A DNA stretch of 64,000 nt, from assembly GCA_028751875.1 (NCBI GenBank), contig CM054153.1:27199552-27263551 (forward strand), given 5' to 3'. Under the pieces are notes generated by a model. The model saw nothing but the letters and a program-made list of their open reading frames with translations. It searched no databases and had not been told where the DNA came from. The position numbers were made by a program, and so were the translations under genes. Numbering within the stretch: the stretch's first letter is position 1; each line of letters starts with the position of its first letter. Below, one piece after another: positions 12,171 through 24,910 of the stretch. The DNA comes from Rapana venosa. Taxonomy: Eukaryota; Mollusca; Gastropoda; Neogastropoda; Muricidae.

Positions 12171-12489
12171 TATGTGAAAGTGAACACTGCCTGTAAAGGC
12201 ATAAGCGTGCCAACGACACAAAAGACATTCTCATGTGTGTGTGACTGTGTAGGAAATAAAAGAAACAAGAAAAAAAAGGCCAAATTAAAAGTTTCTTGAC
12301 TGCCATTTTAAATAAACTTTATGTATAGCTTCTGGCATAATCTGCACAGTCCCTTTCACCATCTGTTATCTTTATCTTTGTCTTACCTGCCAGTTTTAGG
12401 CTGTGAAAATACCCAAAAAAATCATGTAGATTGGTGATTCATTGTAATTTATAGACATTCATTTATTTGCTCATCAATGAGGGTTGGCT

Positions 12490-12690
12490 TTTAGTTGTAT
12501 GAGCTTTTTTTTTTCTCCATTTGCCAGAGAGCTTTGCAGCTGACTTGCCCTCTGTGCAAGCATGTTGAGCTTGCTGAAGGCAGAGTTAATTCCATTGTTA
12601 GGTTCTGGTTCTGCTGATGACATCTCCTTCAGAGGACCTTTCAACTTGTGACTAAATCCAGAGTAACAAATTAATAGTATTGAAGACTTT
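12490..12690 (-). CDS. Coding-like fragment, unidentified (doubtful)
   Basis: On the minus strand an open stretch reads HKLKGPLKEMSSAEPEPN, then GINSAFSKLNMLAQRASQLQ. The composition is amphipathic and protein-like, unlike the low-complexity shadows around it. It is preceded by a plausible acceptor ('actctggatttag' before TCACAAG on the minus strand), but no good donor follows: the frame runs into poly-A and stops. I cannot name a family. It may be a decayed retrocopy fragment or chance. The + strand of the same place also looks like an acceptor plus a short open frame, so strand is uncertain. Confidence 0.25.
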
Positions 12691-13977
12691 AATGCAGCAT
12701 TTTTAGGGTGGCTTTTTTTTTCTTTTTTTTTTTCAAATTGCCACATAGGCTGAGCAAGTGACTGTCAGACTTTTCTGGTGACCATATTTTTTTCTTTAGT
12801 GTATGTTTAATGATTATGTTTAACAAATGTTGAATGTTTTCCACTGTTTGCGGAATACAGTTTTTTCATCTTTTTTGGTTCAACTTGTCCAGGGTCAATA
12901 AGGTCGGGCTTTTGGGTTTTTTTGTTTGTTTGTTTTTTGGGATGGGTTTTTGCTACATATAATTATCTAAGTTATGATTTTCATTTTTGTTTACCATGAT
13001 GACAGTTCCTGCAACTCTAGTTTTGGCTCTTCTGCCTTCCCTTTTTATTCTTATGCTCTTCACTGTTTATATGTTTTGTGTCTTGTCTTATATATATATC
13101 TATATTGATCAATATATAGCTGACACTGAAATTTCTATGAAAATGTTGCTGTTCTTTTTGTTTATTTGTACCAAAAGTTTGTTTTTCTTTTGAAAGTTTT
13201 TTTTTTCTGCCTGCCTCTGCCTATTTACTTAGCTGCCTTAATAGGTGTGCTTATGCGTATGTGCAAGCAGTGTGCTTACATGTACTTGCATGATTTTGTT
13301 TCTTAATATTCTAACAACACAGTTGTTTTAGGTTTTTTCTTGCCTACCTAACAAAACAAAACAACTGTATTTTACAATAGATCATGGTAATTATTGACAT
13401 GCATGTGGAATATGGGAGAAAGGTTAACATTGACAGGTTTGTCATTATATCTTTGCATCATCTTTTGTTGTTGAAATTCCTGTTAGTGTTATCTAAAACT
13501 GCTATAAAGTGAGGTGGGTGGTATCTAATGATTTATACACATTCTCTTTGTGTATGCATGTTAGAAAATAGTTGGTTTTGTTTCATTATAAGTTTTACCT
13601 ACTTTATGTAATTTAATTGCTAAGAGACTTAACATTTTTATGGGCAGCAGAAATATGTCAAAGTATTTTTTCATTTGGTTTGGCTTGGTTTTGTTTCGTT
13701 TGTTTTTGTGGGGTTTTTGTTTGTTTGGTTGTTGTTGTTGTTGTTGTTTTTTGGGGGGGATTATTGTTATTGTTTTCAGGGGATTGTGGGTAGAAATGGA
13801 AAATGGAGAGATGAGGTGGATCTGTATTTGCTTGTGTCTTGGGTCACAACAGATTTGTATCAAAGGTACATGACTGCATGTCAGCCGAATGAGGTACTTT
13901 TATGATGACATTGTATTGGGAAGTGTGGGGCTGTGATTTCAGTTTTTACACTTGCACGCTCACGTGGTGTGCATGAC

Positions 13978-14470
13978 ACACACACACACATATGCACTCA
14001 CACATGCGTGTGTGCTTGCGTGCGTGCGCACACACACACAATTGTATGTTTGTCCAGAGGAGGCAGCTGCTGTTTTTGGAAATTGGGCAGAAATTTGATT
14101 ATAGTGGAGATGCCTTGCCCACAGTACATCCCCACTCTCTCGGCCAAGTGGGCATAAGGACAGTCAGCGTTGGAGATGTTCTCCAAAGGCCAACCAGCCC
14201 CCAGGGCTGCAGCACATAAAGACTGTGCGAGTCAAGCCTCCTAGTCAGAGAGTCATAGTCGATCACTAAAGACTAAGCTGTAAAGTGGAATTCCATGAGT
14301 GGGAAAGCCACTGGTCATACAGCATCTCACTTTGCTGTTGCCCCCAGCGTCAATGGTTTAATCAAGAACTGTGATAAAGCCCAGGTGCTGACGGCATTAC
14401 ACACACACAGTCTCTCTCTCACACACAGGCACGCACTCATGCGGGCACGCGCACACACACACAGGGTTTT
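13978..14470. repeat. Microsatellite-flanked moderately GC-rich block
   Basis: CA/TG tracts at 13978-14040 and 14401-14462 enclose a block with 'cagtacatccccactctctc' and 'gcatctcactttgctgttg'. The pattern of a unique-looking block bounded by dinucleotide repeats suggests a repeat-associated microsatellite element. No family is recognised and it is not convincingly coding. Confidence 0.35.
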
Positions 14471-15119
14471 CAGTTTGTATCTTGTATTGTATGGCTGCCT
14501 ATGGACTATGTGGTTGGCAAAGCTTTACATCGTGGTTGATTTTGTATAGCTCAGCTTGTGGGATTCATACTCTTATTGGAATACAGGTACAGCATATATT
14601 ATGTCTTTGTCAGCCTCTATATTTTAGGTAAACCCTCATTTCCGTCTGGTATGGTGTTTAGAAAATTAATTTTTGTTCTATTTGTATGAGAATGTATTGG
14701 GAGCAAGTGTGTTGTATGTGTGCTGGGTGCAAGCGTATACAAGTATGTATTGTGTTGCAATGACTTGTAGGTAAGTATAAAAGGCAGTGTGAATGAGAAA
14801 TGTCACATGTGGGATCTCTAAACTGCATTCACGATGCCATTTCCTACCTACTTCCCTCCAATAGAAGCAGAGTTTAGTTTAGGATAGGGGTGGTAGACAT
14901 CACCTTTTTTCTCCACAAAGACTTGCAATACAGACCTTATCATCTATACAACAAGAGAAATTCAAGCTTATAGTTTGTAACGGGCCCAAATTCTGGTTTT
15001 GCTTTAAAAAAAAAAAAAAGTTTGACAGTCTCTTTGACTCGCTGGCAGGAGGGGCAGCGGCAGGAGACACAGTTGTTTGGGTACAGCGTTGTAATCATTG
15101 CAATTGTGTGTGCGTGCAG

Positions 15120-15282
15120 CCCCCTGAACAATGTGACAGAAACCATGCCGGAGTTTTTGGTGGTGCACACCCCACAGGACACCCCGCAGCCCATCAGCGG
15201 TACCCAGACCCCCAGCACCCCCTACCTCCCCTCCCCTGCCGGCTCTGTGCAAGGTTTGCAGACGGGCCGGGGATCCAGTGTG
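15120..15282 (+). CDS. DMXL: DMXL (rabconnectin-3 alpha) exon: Pro/Thr-rich linker
   Basis: First firm exon of the DmX-like gene in the window. The acceptor is 'gtgtgcgtgcag' and the donor 'gtgagtg'. The leading C completes a codon from the previous exon; 54 codons follow, from PLNNVTETMPEF to GRGSSV. It contains a Pro/Thr-rich stretch (TPQDTPQPISGTQTPSTP) with several TP and SP pairs, a plausible proline-directed kinase target. Exon GC content is far above the flanking introns. DMXL proteins are about 3000 residues, act with WDR7 (rabconnectin-3 beta), and regulate V-ATPase assembly on endosomes, lysosomes and synaptic vesicles in the manner of the yeast RAVE complex. This linker lies before the C-terminal WD40 propeller. 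Identity rests on the downstream blades and in-phase splicing. Confidence 0.85.
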
Positions 15283-16458
15283 GTGAGTGTTCCGAGTCTT
15301 GGTCATTATTACTGTTGTAGATGATGTCTTAGTGTATACAGTTTATTTCCCTCACTTTCTGCTGCTAATGCTGTTCGTGTCTTGCTGAATCTTGATTAGC
15401 AAATTAAAATGGCTATATTCTCAACTCCTCAAAAAGTTACTTCTTTGCTGGGCATATCGTCCAAGAAGAAAGTGATTAATTGCGGTTACTTGTACATGTT
15501 TTATAGACACACAGCCAGAGAAAGAACAGAAAAAAAAAAAAAAAAGAAAAAAAAAAATGTAAAAAGGAAAGATTTATGAGAACAGCTATGAGTCATTGTT
15601 GCTTGTGAGCTCACTCTTTTTTCTCCCCATTTCTGCCTCAGTCAAAATTTCTCCCTTTGCTCTTTCTTGTCTTCCCTCCCCTTTTGTCTTCCTATTTCCC
15701 ATTCCTCCTACCTTTATTGTCCTTCAGTCTAGCATTTGTGAGTGCATGAGAAAATCCTGTTTGTCATCAACTCCAGAAACTTCTCACACCTGTCTTAGCT
15801 TTGTGATTATTTTTTTTCCTTCTGTAGGAATGAAGTCTTAATTTTTTTTTTGGAACTAGAGAGTAAGCCAATGGCCTTTTGAAGATAGTTTATCTTCCCC
15901 ATGGCCTGTGTGTGTGCGTGCCCATAAATGTGGTATGTTTGCATTTTGGTGCTTGCACATTTTTTACCTGTGTGAAAATTCTAATGGACAGTGAGAAGTA
16001 TAGAAGTGCATCTTTTTGCCATCTATGCTGCTTTCCATCCATTTATGTATTCAGAGACAACTAGACAGGTCTTCTGTTTTATACCAACTAATTGAACAAT
16101 AACCTCTGTGTGTGTGTTTGTGTGTATGATAGGCACCGCTTTAAGTAAGCAACAAGTGTATGCAAATATGTGTGTACATGCATGTGTGTTCCAGTGCATA
16201 TTTGCTAACCAACCAAACTTGTACAATTGATAAAATACAAGTGAAATGATATTCTAACAGTGATAAATACCTATCCACTGACATGGATGTTGGTAATGGT
16301 GTTTGATAAAGATTGTGTGTCTTTTGCTGTCCAGTATTCACCATTGATATAGGGATGACTTGTTGGCTTCGGAACCCTCTGTGTGTTATAAATAAAATAA
16401 AATAAAAAGGTTGTTTTGTTGGTAACACTCTTGTCCTTATTACCATTGTGTCTTGCAG

Positions 16459-16479
16459 CCCAAACTACCCTCCAAGATG
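16459..16479 (+). CDS. DMXL: DMXL 21-bp microexon
   Basis: Seven codons (PKLPSKM) sit between a strong acceptor ('ttgtgtcttgcag') and donor ('gtgaga'). The previous exon ends GTG in phase 0 and the next starts GTA in phase 0, so both inclusion and skipping keep the frame. It lengthens the basic, proline-containing linker before the WD40 propeller. Because it is so short, gene predictors and read aligners would easily miss it. Confidence 0.7.
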
Positions 16480-18111
16480 GTGAGATTTTCTTGGAGTGCT
16501 TTCTGTGTTCTAACTTTGAAATGTGTTGATTTATTATTATCATTATGTATATACTCATATCCCCATCTTTCTCTCTTTTTCTCTCTCTTCCAGCATTTAT
16601 TTATCTTAAGCAAAGCATGCAGAGGCTCAGTGACGATATTACATTTCTGCAGTACATTCTGGATCAAGCCATGTGTTCATGATTACTGAAGAGTGATTAG
16701 CTGATTTGCAAAAAGAAAAAGAAGAAAAAGAGAGAAAAAAGCAACGCCACCCCCAAAAATGGATGTGTATATTTATTTGGGATTAACCCTTTTGGCCCTC
16801 ACCGTTTTCATTATCAAGAATTAAGTCCGTTTGTTTGGAATTTCTCCTAAACAGGAAAGCAAAATATCGGATGTATGTAATCTTTGAATGCTTTTTAAAG
16901 TTATTAGATTAGATGTTCCACAAAAAGTGCTCCAGCTGCTTTTCTTTTTATCATACAGGGTTAAAAAAAACAACAACCCAAACAAACCTAAAAGAGACGT
17001 ATAAAAAAAACTACAGATCAAAGTGCTCTGCCACAGAAAAAAGGTTAATTGGGGGGTGGGGGTGGGTGTTTATGATTAGTTTGTATCTAAAATGTAGCAG
17101 CTGCTATGTAAGTGTACTAAAAAAGAACTATTAACCTAAAGCATCAAAGAAAAAAGTGTATAGTTTTGGGGTTGGGTTTTTTCATGTACTCTAGTTGTGT
17201 TGACAGTACAAACTAAGCAAGCAAAGAAAAGAAGAAAGAATGAGGTGCTGTGTAATGCTAAATGGAATATGTCGAAAGTAGAAGTTGAAATTTCATTGAC
17301 AGTGAACTGAGCCAGCAAACTGAAAACACCAGGTTGGGAATAGATTTTAAACACATTGACTGTTCAGAGGAACCCCCAAACCCACCTTGTTTTGTGTGTG
17401 TGCAGTTTTATTTATATTAAATGGCACCCCCCCTCAGATTTCTCTGTTTATAAGGATAAAAGCCTTTTACAGGAAAAAAGTTTTTATATTTGAAACTGCT
17501 ATTGAAAATGACATCATTGGTCAGGGATGCAGGCTGAAAGGGTTAAAGAATCCTCAGTGTATGCTTGAGTAAATGTTATTTCTGTTTACAAAAATATAAC
17601 ATATTTGTGCTTAGCTTTTTTTTCTTTTTTTTCAAATTAAGAAAGTAATGTTTATTCTTGAAATACTAGAACCTCTGCTGTACATTTGCTGATACCTTTT
17701 CTCTTTTTCTTTCTTTTCTTTTTCGATTTGTTTTCCTTGAGAGGTTTGGTAAGAGGGGACTGGATACAGAAATCTTTTTTGTTGTGCAAACAGCTGACAA
17801 TGTTGTTTTCAATACCTTTGTGGTTTCAGATTGAATTTTCAGTTTGTTTTTGCCTGGTCTTGGACAGTTTTGAAGTTGTTGGGGGAATGTTTTAGTTTGG
17901 TTGGAATTTGGGTTTTTTAAAATATAGTTTTTGTTTTGTTCTGTTTTTTGTTTTGCTTGATAAAATGAGCGTTTAAAAGCAAGCCCTGGGCAAGTGATTT
18001 GTGTTGTGAAATGTGGATGACAAGAACGATGACGGCATTGATATGGGTGTTTTACTTTGATTGACGCCCTCTGCTGGGTTCTCTGTCTATGCTGCGGCAT
18101 TGTGGACACAG

Positions 18112-18195
18112 GTAAAGAGTTTGAGTAACTTAGGCATCCAGACACCTGGCATGTCCCACTGTATCTTAGATCGCAGTCATCGCCTGATCAAGACG
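18112..18195 (+). CDS. DMXL: DMXL exon: linker to WD40 propeller
   Basis: Twenty-eight codons in phase 0 at both ends, from VKSLSNLGIQTPGM to DRSHRLIKT. The acceptor is 'cattgtggacacag' and the donor 'gtgagtga'. In DMXL family proteins this stretch lies just before the propeller. The TPGM site is another potential proline-directed phosphorylation position. The intron that follows is 4.4 kb and holds only unique AT-rich DNA and a short tandem duplication. Confidence 0.8.
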
Positions 18196-21100
18196 GTGAG
18201 TGAGTCGTAGCCCTGGTGGATGGATGTCGGGTAGTCACTGTGTAGTGCTGGACACACGTTGACCTGTCGTGATGCCGTGAAGTTTGCTGTTGGATACTGG
18301 AAAGACCGTTCCTCTCTCGTTGGACCTACTTTCGTTATGTTGATCGTGTACTCAGAATCCTAAGCACAGTGAGAGATGTCCAGAGTGTGTTTGCCCGATA
18401 CCTTATTTCAAAATGGTCATAACATAGAACATAGTGTGTTGTTGCTTTTCTTGATGTTGTTGCTTTTTATTGTCATATATTTACCCCCCTTCCCTCTCAT
18501 GTAGCTGCTGTTTGTATTTTGTGTTTGCACGGCAAGGCATGACCAGTCCTGTCAGCTGTTATCTCTGTGAAAGCCTGTAGTCTTCTGTAATCTGTGCTGC
18601 AGTGTGAATTGAAGAAAATAACTGGAAGATGGAATGGTTCACATGTATTAATTTCTAGACCATAGGCAATTAAGGAGAAATACCTCCCCTCCACAGCAGC
18701 TAGTGAATAGCTTTCCTCCTTAGACTGGCTGGTACATAAGCACCATCTAGTCATCTAAATGTTATGTTAACATGTTTACATGATCCCTTTTTGCGGTAGG
18801 GGTTCTGTACTGACTAACTGGACCAGGGGCAGGGGTGTGGGTTGTAGCAGAGCTTTCCTCTGTCCAGTGCACATTGTATTTGTCTGCCCTTTGAATGTCT
18901 CTCCATTGTCGTTTTTTGTCGATGAAGGCCAAGAAAGAAGCCTTCCCTCACCCCCCCCTTCCTGTCAGTGTTGACTTTTATGTGAGAGTACACTTAATCT
19001 GCTGCAAGAGAAATATTTGGAGTATTAGGGTATAATTACTATATAGATCAATATCATGAAAATGTTTGAAATGTGGATTTCAGTGTGGAAATCATCAAAG
19101 CAAAGTCCATTACCAAGCAAACTGCATGAAGCACAGTTCCCAGTTGTTAGACTGAAGAACACCATGAGAACATACCATGCTAACAAGGGAATGCAACCTT
19201 GATTACCTCCACACAGTTACAAGGCCTAGATTAATCTTGGAAAGTTTAACATTTTGGCTACAGCATTTCTAAAGGGTCAATCGCAATAGACTAGGCCTCT
19301 GAATGGTACGGCCAGAATGGTCAGAGCAAAACAGATCCCATATGGATAATCTGTCACTGTAAACGTCTCAAATGGCGTGGAAGTGTCAGGTTCAACCGGA
19401 CCTTTTGAAACAGGTCATGTTCTGTCTGAGACAGCTCACATCTTCCCAGCCAACCAACCAATGCTCGGCTTAAAGCTTATGGTCTTGTTGCACGTGCCAG
19501 CGTGTGTGTCTTGTGTATGTGATCGAGACCTCGGGACTTGCAGCAGCCTTTATCTTTCACATCTTTCTCATGGTTTGTGTGGTAGTTTGTCCTTGTCACA
19601 CTGACTTTGAACACTGAACAAACAGGCTGGTTTGAATGGTCCATCTGAACTGCAGGTTGAAAAAGATGGTGTGTCATTAGCTGAACTGTCCATTTCCTGG
19701 CCTATACTGAGGGACTTAAGCCTGGTGTGTCGGTAACCCTTAATCAAATGTTGTGTATCCAGCTGCTATTTTGAATCCATTCTTTATTACATCCCTCACT
19801 TAATAGGCAGTCATCTTGTTAAAATAAGTAAAATCAAATGTTCCAGTTAAAATCTTAAGATCTGCATTCTATTTCTTGATTTATGAACTCCTGACATAAA
19901 TCCATCTTTGCATCTTTTGTCAATTGTACTGATGTATTACCAAACACACCTAATAAAACGATTTTCTTCATGATCTTAAAGTGGTCAGTAGACGAAACCA
20001 GAGTTGTGCGTTAGAGGTATGCTCCTGTTGTGTACTGTATATCAGGTACTGCTAGCTGGTCTTCAGTTGTGGAGGTGCTTGCGTTTTCCCTGTAACAACC
20101 TCCATACCTCGTCTGTATTTTTAATCAAACAGATTCGATTTGTGTGGAAGATGGGGAGAGAGTGAGTGAGTTTCATGCAGACTTAGAATTTTGTCAGCTG
20201 TCTGCCTGTAATAAAAACACACACAAAAAACAATTTGATAGAGAATACTTATGATGATGTCAATGCCTGACTGAGTTACCAATGTGTGTTACACAGGTCT
20301 ATATTTAGGATTTCATTTTGTTTGTTTCATACAGTGTACGAGTTAAATGATTAATAGCTTGCATTCCAGTCTGCAGCATTAGCATGGAGGGGATTTACTC
20401 TGCCATGATAAAAAAAAAAAAAAAAATATTCAGTAATATTCACCATAGTGCAGTGTTTGTATATTCAGATTTTGACTAATACTTTGTGTGTGTGTGTGAA
20501 TGTGTGTGTGAGCACCTGTGCACCTGCGCTAGGATAGATGTGTGTTTTTTTCCTGTTGTATACGTTTCCCTCTGTAAAAACCACCCCTAGTATATGATAC
20601 CAGCACAATTACTTACTAGAGGTCACACACTCGGATCAGTTTTGTTTCACTTTGTGCAATAGTTAAAGTCAATTTTTTTTAATCAGGTAAAGTAGCAGGG
20701 CATGATACCCAATGTGTGTTTTCTTTTTTTTTTCTGAAATCAATTTGATAAGACACAATCACAGAACAAATGAAAATAACAAAAATATGTGCAAGTTAAA
20801 TGGATGAAAAATGAAGGCTAATAAATGGAATTCTTGGTGCATTTTATGAAACGAGTAATATCAGCTTAGGAATTGTATTTGTGCAAGTAAATATTTTGCA
20901 CTAAATCTCTAAATGGGTGATGAAGAAATGATTTGTGTCAGGTCTGGATAAGTAAGTTAATTAAAAATGTAGATCCAAGTTTGTGTTCAGTAAGTAAATA
21001 TTTTAAAGGGAAATTTTCTTGATTGAAGGCTGTTAAAGCTTTTAGAAATAGGAAAAAAAAAAAAAAATTTGACTAATACATATTCTGGGTCAGTCTGTTT

Positions 21101-22591
21101 AAAGTGACAGATATTAAACTCATCTTGTTTTGCTCGTAAATTTTCAAAGTTTTGTGTAGTTATTTGTTTAAAAAAAATTTAAGTCCTTAATGTGGAGAAC
21201 ATTTTTCTAGTGAGTATTATATTGTTTCTGAAAAAAACGTTTTCTGATATTTTAACACCAACTTCATGAACCAACAATTTTTACTGAAATGAATTGGAAG
21301 GGAATGATCTGCACAGTTCTGTGCTTCCCCAAGCATCAATTCACTGATGTGAAATTGTGTTTCTTTAGTTGAATGAAAACCTGCTGCCTTGTGCTACTGA
21401 CTTCAAAAGTCTGGTTTTCTGGTTGCATGGATTGGGAAATTCATGCTTTGGGGATAGTAATGTGTAGACAATCAATCTACATCTTTTAAAAATGTTATTC
21501 ACAAGTGAATTATTTTGAATAATACATGGGAGGGTAAAAAGGGTTGACCTGCACATCACATGCTAATTAAGAACAGATTTTCTTCCTTTTCCCCCAGTAA
21601 TGAGTGTACCATTCCAGCATAGACAGACAAACATTCTGTTGGATTCAGGTGATTGTAACGTAGGTATTATTCAAGTATTCAGTGTTTGATGGGAAATGTT
21701 TGAGAAGTAAGAACTAAAAAACTTTTTTAGTGTGGGAGGGAAATTCCAAATAGTTGTCCTGTTGAGAGAAAGATCTAAATCTGTTGTGAGCATGTGCATC
21801 TGCTGCTAGTGCTGTATTAGCTGTGAATAGACTGGAAGCAGGTATGATTGTGATAGTGGACTTGACTGAGCTAGTACTGTCATCTAGATGATTATATTGT
21901 GTCCCAGTCCTCTTACTGTCATCTAGATGATTATATTGTGTCCCAGTCCTCTGCAGTGTAAAGCTCTTTGGTCACAAATGGTTTTATTCCAGTCTTCTGC
22001 AGTGTAAAGCTCTTTGGTCACAAATAAATGGTTTTATTCTAGTCTTCTGCAGTGTAAAGCTCTTTGGTCACAAATGGTTTCATTTCACTGTTATATATTA
22101 TTAAAAAAAAAGAAGCTACCCCTGTTTCTGAGACTGTTGTAAGAGTAAACGTAGTTTCAACTCCCGTGAGCATGCTGTGTGTGTGTGTGTGTGTGCATGC
22201 ATGTGTGCATGTGTGTGTGTGTATAGGTGCATGCGTGTGTGCGTGTACATGAAGTCGGATAGCTGGATGGAAGAGTGGTTGTAAGTGTGCATGTAGTCTA
22301 CTTTTGTGGACTGTAGACACTAATATTACCCTAAAGTAGATTAGGTTCAGGTTAATGTCATGTTGAATTAATTTTGCAGTGCTAACTGAAAATGAGGTCA
22401 GTGCTATTTTAGAGTTGATATGATTTTAACTCTGTGTTGCTAATCCTCATATTGTTTATTTCATCCTTTGTTGTGTGAAATCACAGGTGTTGCCATGCAT
22501 AATTTATTGGCTAAATATTAGAAAGCAATTTTGAGCTGAGTTGTTTCATTGTGTTTCATTGTCTGGATTCTGTTTCTTTGTTGATGAACAG

Positions 22592-22652
22592 ACAATGGTG
22601 CGAACACTGCAAGGGGTTCGGAAGATTGGTTCACATCCCACTTTGCAGTACT
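22592..22652 (+). CDS. DMXL: DMXL exon: start of C-terminal WD40 propeller
   Basis: Twenty codons plus one base, including VRTLQGVRKIGSHPTLQY. The acceptor is 'gttgatgaacag' and the donor 'gtaagt'. The SHPTLQY-YLTG join with the next exon is the hallmark entry into the DMXL C-terminal WD40 region, where vertebrate proteins have an 'SHP.LP.YLTG' run. A T-run followed by a long G-run (22690-22727) sits in the following 402-bp intron. Confidence 0.9.
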
Positions 22653-23054
22653 GTAAGTATAAGAGGGGTGTCTTGGGTTTTTTTTTGTTTAATTTTTTTT
22701 TTTTTTTTGGGGGGGGGGGGGGGGGAGAGACATTGTTTGTTGCTTTTGGTGTGTTCTTGTTTGGTGGGGCTTTTTTTGTTTGGTGGGTGGGAAGGGGGGG
22801 GAGGGGGGAAGCATTTTTACTGGCTAGTTTTGGTTTTAGTTAAAGATTCAGTTTAAAAAAGTGAAATTGTAAATTAAAAACAAATTTTCAGAAAGTAAGA
22901 GCAAAGAGAAGCTTAATGCCTTTTGGAAGCACATAACAGAAAAACCAAAATGAAATAAAGAAGCAATCTGTTCAGCTTCACCTCTTAAAGAAAGAAACCC
23001 TGTCTCATAAGGAAAAAGTGACAACTGTGTATACACACACATACTTGTGAACAG

Positions 23055-23185
23055 ACCTGACCGGCAGTGCTGACGGCAGTGTGCGGCTGTGGGAATGGAA
23101 CCACGACCAGCCGGTGACCACACTGCGACACACCGGCAGCTTCCCTAAAGTCACCAAGGTGCTCTTCAACGCACAGGGCAACAAG
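23055..23185 (+). CDS. DMXL: DMXL exon: WD40 blade ending LWEW
   Basis: The leading AC joins the preceding T to make Tyr, then 43 codons. It reads LTGSADGSVRLWEWNHDQ, a textbook WD40 strand end with the SADGSV turn, followed by TLRHTGSFPKVTKVLFNAQG, the start of the next blade. It ends GGC AAC AAG before 'gttagt'. Confidence 0.95.
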
Positions 23186-23794
23186 GTTAGTTAGGCGGTC
23201 ACTCTTTCTTTTATCAGCTCATCTTAGTCGCTTTCAAGTTTATGGGATAGCTATTCTGTGACTTGCTGTTTCGGTCATTGTTTTAAAATTCAGCAAACGT
23301 GATAGAATTGGTAAAACCTGAATTCTATATTTCAGTTTAATTCTTTTGTTTGTGCATTTATGTGGGGGTTACTTTCCTTTCTTTCCATGTTCCAGAAAAG
23401 CTTTTCTTCCCTTCATTCTTGAGTTCTAGAAGACTCTATCCTAAAAAATGTTACTCAGTTCAAAGTGAAATGACACTGAAATTTACATTATTAACCCCAA
23501 GTATCAAACAATGTTGTGTTTATAAGTGAATGCAGTAAATGAAATACGTTTTTGCAGTTTGGACATAGTTATTACAGTGTTGTTGATATGCAGGATAATA
23601 GATCATTTTGTCCCCCCAAAAAAGTACATACATGTATGCCTATGTACAAACTGTTCATGGAAAAATAATAAAACATGCCTGAACTCTCTTAGGAAAGTCT
23701 ACACAACATATTTTGACTCATACCCTGTAGGGTATAGTGGGCCACCCAGACATATTTTAAAAAATAAAAAATTATGATGTGGTTGTGATTTCAG

Positions 23795-23872
23795 TGCTGT
23801 GTGAGTGACGTGGAAGGCTCTATATGTCTGTGGCAAGTAGGACTGGGCAGTAACTTCAACAAACCTATCATG
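23795..23872 (+). CDS. DMXL: DMXL exon: WD40 blade ending LWQV
   Basis: Twenty-six codons, phase 0 both ends, containing CCVSDVEGSICLWQVGLG. The VEGSICLW motif closes the second visible blade. The acceptor is 'ggttgtgatttcag' and the donor 'gtgagt'. Confidence 0.95.
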
Positions 23873-24910
23873 GTGAGTCCCCACTTTTATTTACATTTTG
23901 CATCAAATCACCAATACATACATGAGTAGGCATTTGAACCGGTGCATGCATGCATACACATGCGCATACATTATCTGCCTCTTCCTCTCTCTTGCTCTCT
24001 GTCTCCCCCTCCCTATCTTACCATCCCTTTCATCATTCATCCGCCCAGTCCTCTGTATCTCTATGTCTACTCTTGATTACTTTGGGTTTCCCTCAGTCTC
24101 TCTGAAACAGAAATGCATGCATGTATGATTACATGTAACATTCATTACTTGTTACTGTTTAGAACTCAGAATTTACAATGTGCTGGAGACTGTTTTTTTA
24201 AGTTGGTTTGTCAGAATTCTGATGCATTGTGCAACATCACTCTTTGCCGTTAGGAAGAAAATTATGGTTGATTGGCTGAAATTTTGTCGATGCATTTGTT
24301 TTCTTATTTGGTTTTATGGCAATGGCAGAAACCTAATCCTTTTAGGACTACTTGTAAGAAATGGTTCCATTTCGAGGGTCTAGGAAAGGGGGGGAAGGGG
24401 GGATATCATGCATTGGATTCCTGCCTGGAAGATTGACTTCTCGTGTGCACATGGCTGCATTGGCAACATGCTCATTTCAGTGGGTATCAAAGGTTGTTTA
24501 GATCAGACTGCAGTACAATGAAGATGACAAACATTGCCCAAAACGTAATGATACAGCCACACCAGCCAGTATAATTTGCAACAGAAACACAGTGGGAATT
24601 GACATATTTTGGTTTTGGACTGTTGAAAATACTGTTTTGAAAAGCTTGGAATTGGCAGATCTGAATAAGATGTACTTAGTTTATATGATTTAATTTATGA
24701 GTAGGGGAAGTTGGAAATTGGCATAGTTAGAAGAACAAGCAAGATAGAATTTTACATCAGAACTATTTTCATTTTATTCTCTGATAAGGAAATTTCTGGT
24801 GATGTGTCACTGCTTAGAGAATTTGCTGTGCCAGTTATCTGTTACCACCATAACTCATTTAATATGATAACTGCTATTATTATTATTATTGTATTGCTGT
24901 ATGTATGCAG

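Larger units (their letters stand above)
3690..15119. other. Intron or 5' flank of the DMXL gene without firm exons
   Basis: AT-rich, T-rich on the + strand, with many short dinucleotide repeats (for example 4908-5018, 9089-9124, 11730-12170, 13978-14040, 14401-14462) and one inverted SINE copy (7036-7241). I checked several stretches preceded by good polypyrimidine tracts and AG. Only 6145-6276 keeps an open frame that fits the phase of the next firm exon at 15120. No promoter or start codon can be assigned, and the large missing N-terminal part of the protein implies many more exons upstream of the window. Confidence 0.6.

Noticed and set aside
12528..12599. + strand exon-like stretch with TCPLCKHVELAEG
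   Set aside because: The CPLC motif is a single pair without the rest of a zinc finger, and its phase conflicts with the 6145-6276 candidate. The minus strand reading is at least as good.
13780..13865. + strand exon-like stretch with WRDEVDLYLLVSWVTTD
   Set aside because: Good acceptor, and one frame fits the phase of the exon at 15120, but the flank is a T/G-rich low-complexity region and no family resemblance is seen.
14048..14218. Possible exon after 'tttgtccag'
   Set aside because: The in-phase frame meets a stop and the stretch lies between microsatellites in what appears to be a repeat block.
22541..22856. Frames through the T-run/G-run next to the DMXL exon
   Set aside because: They read through a splice donor at 22653 into homopolymers. 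The true coding part is only 22592-22652.
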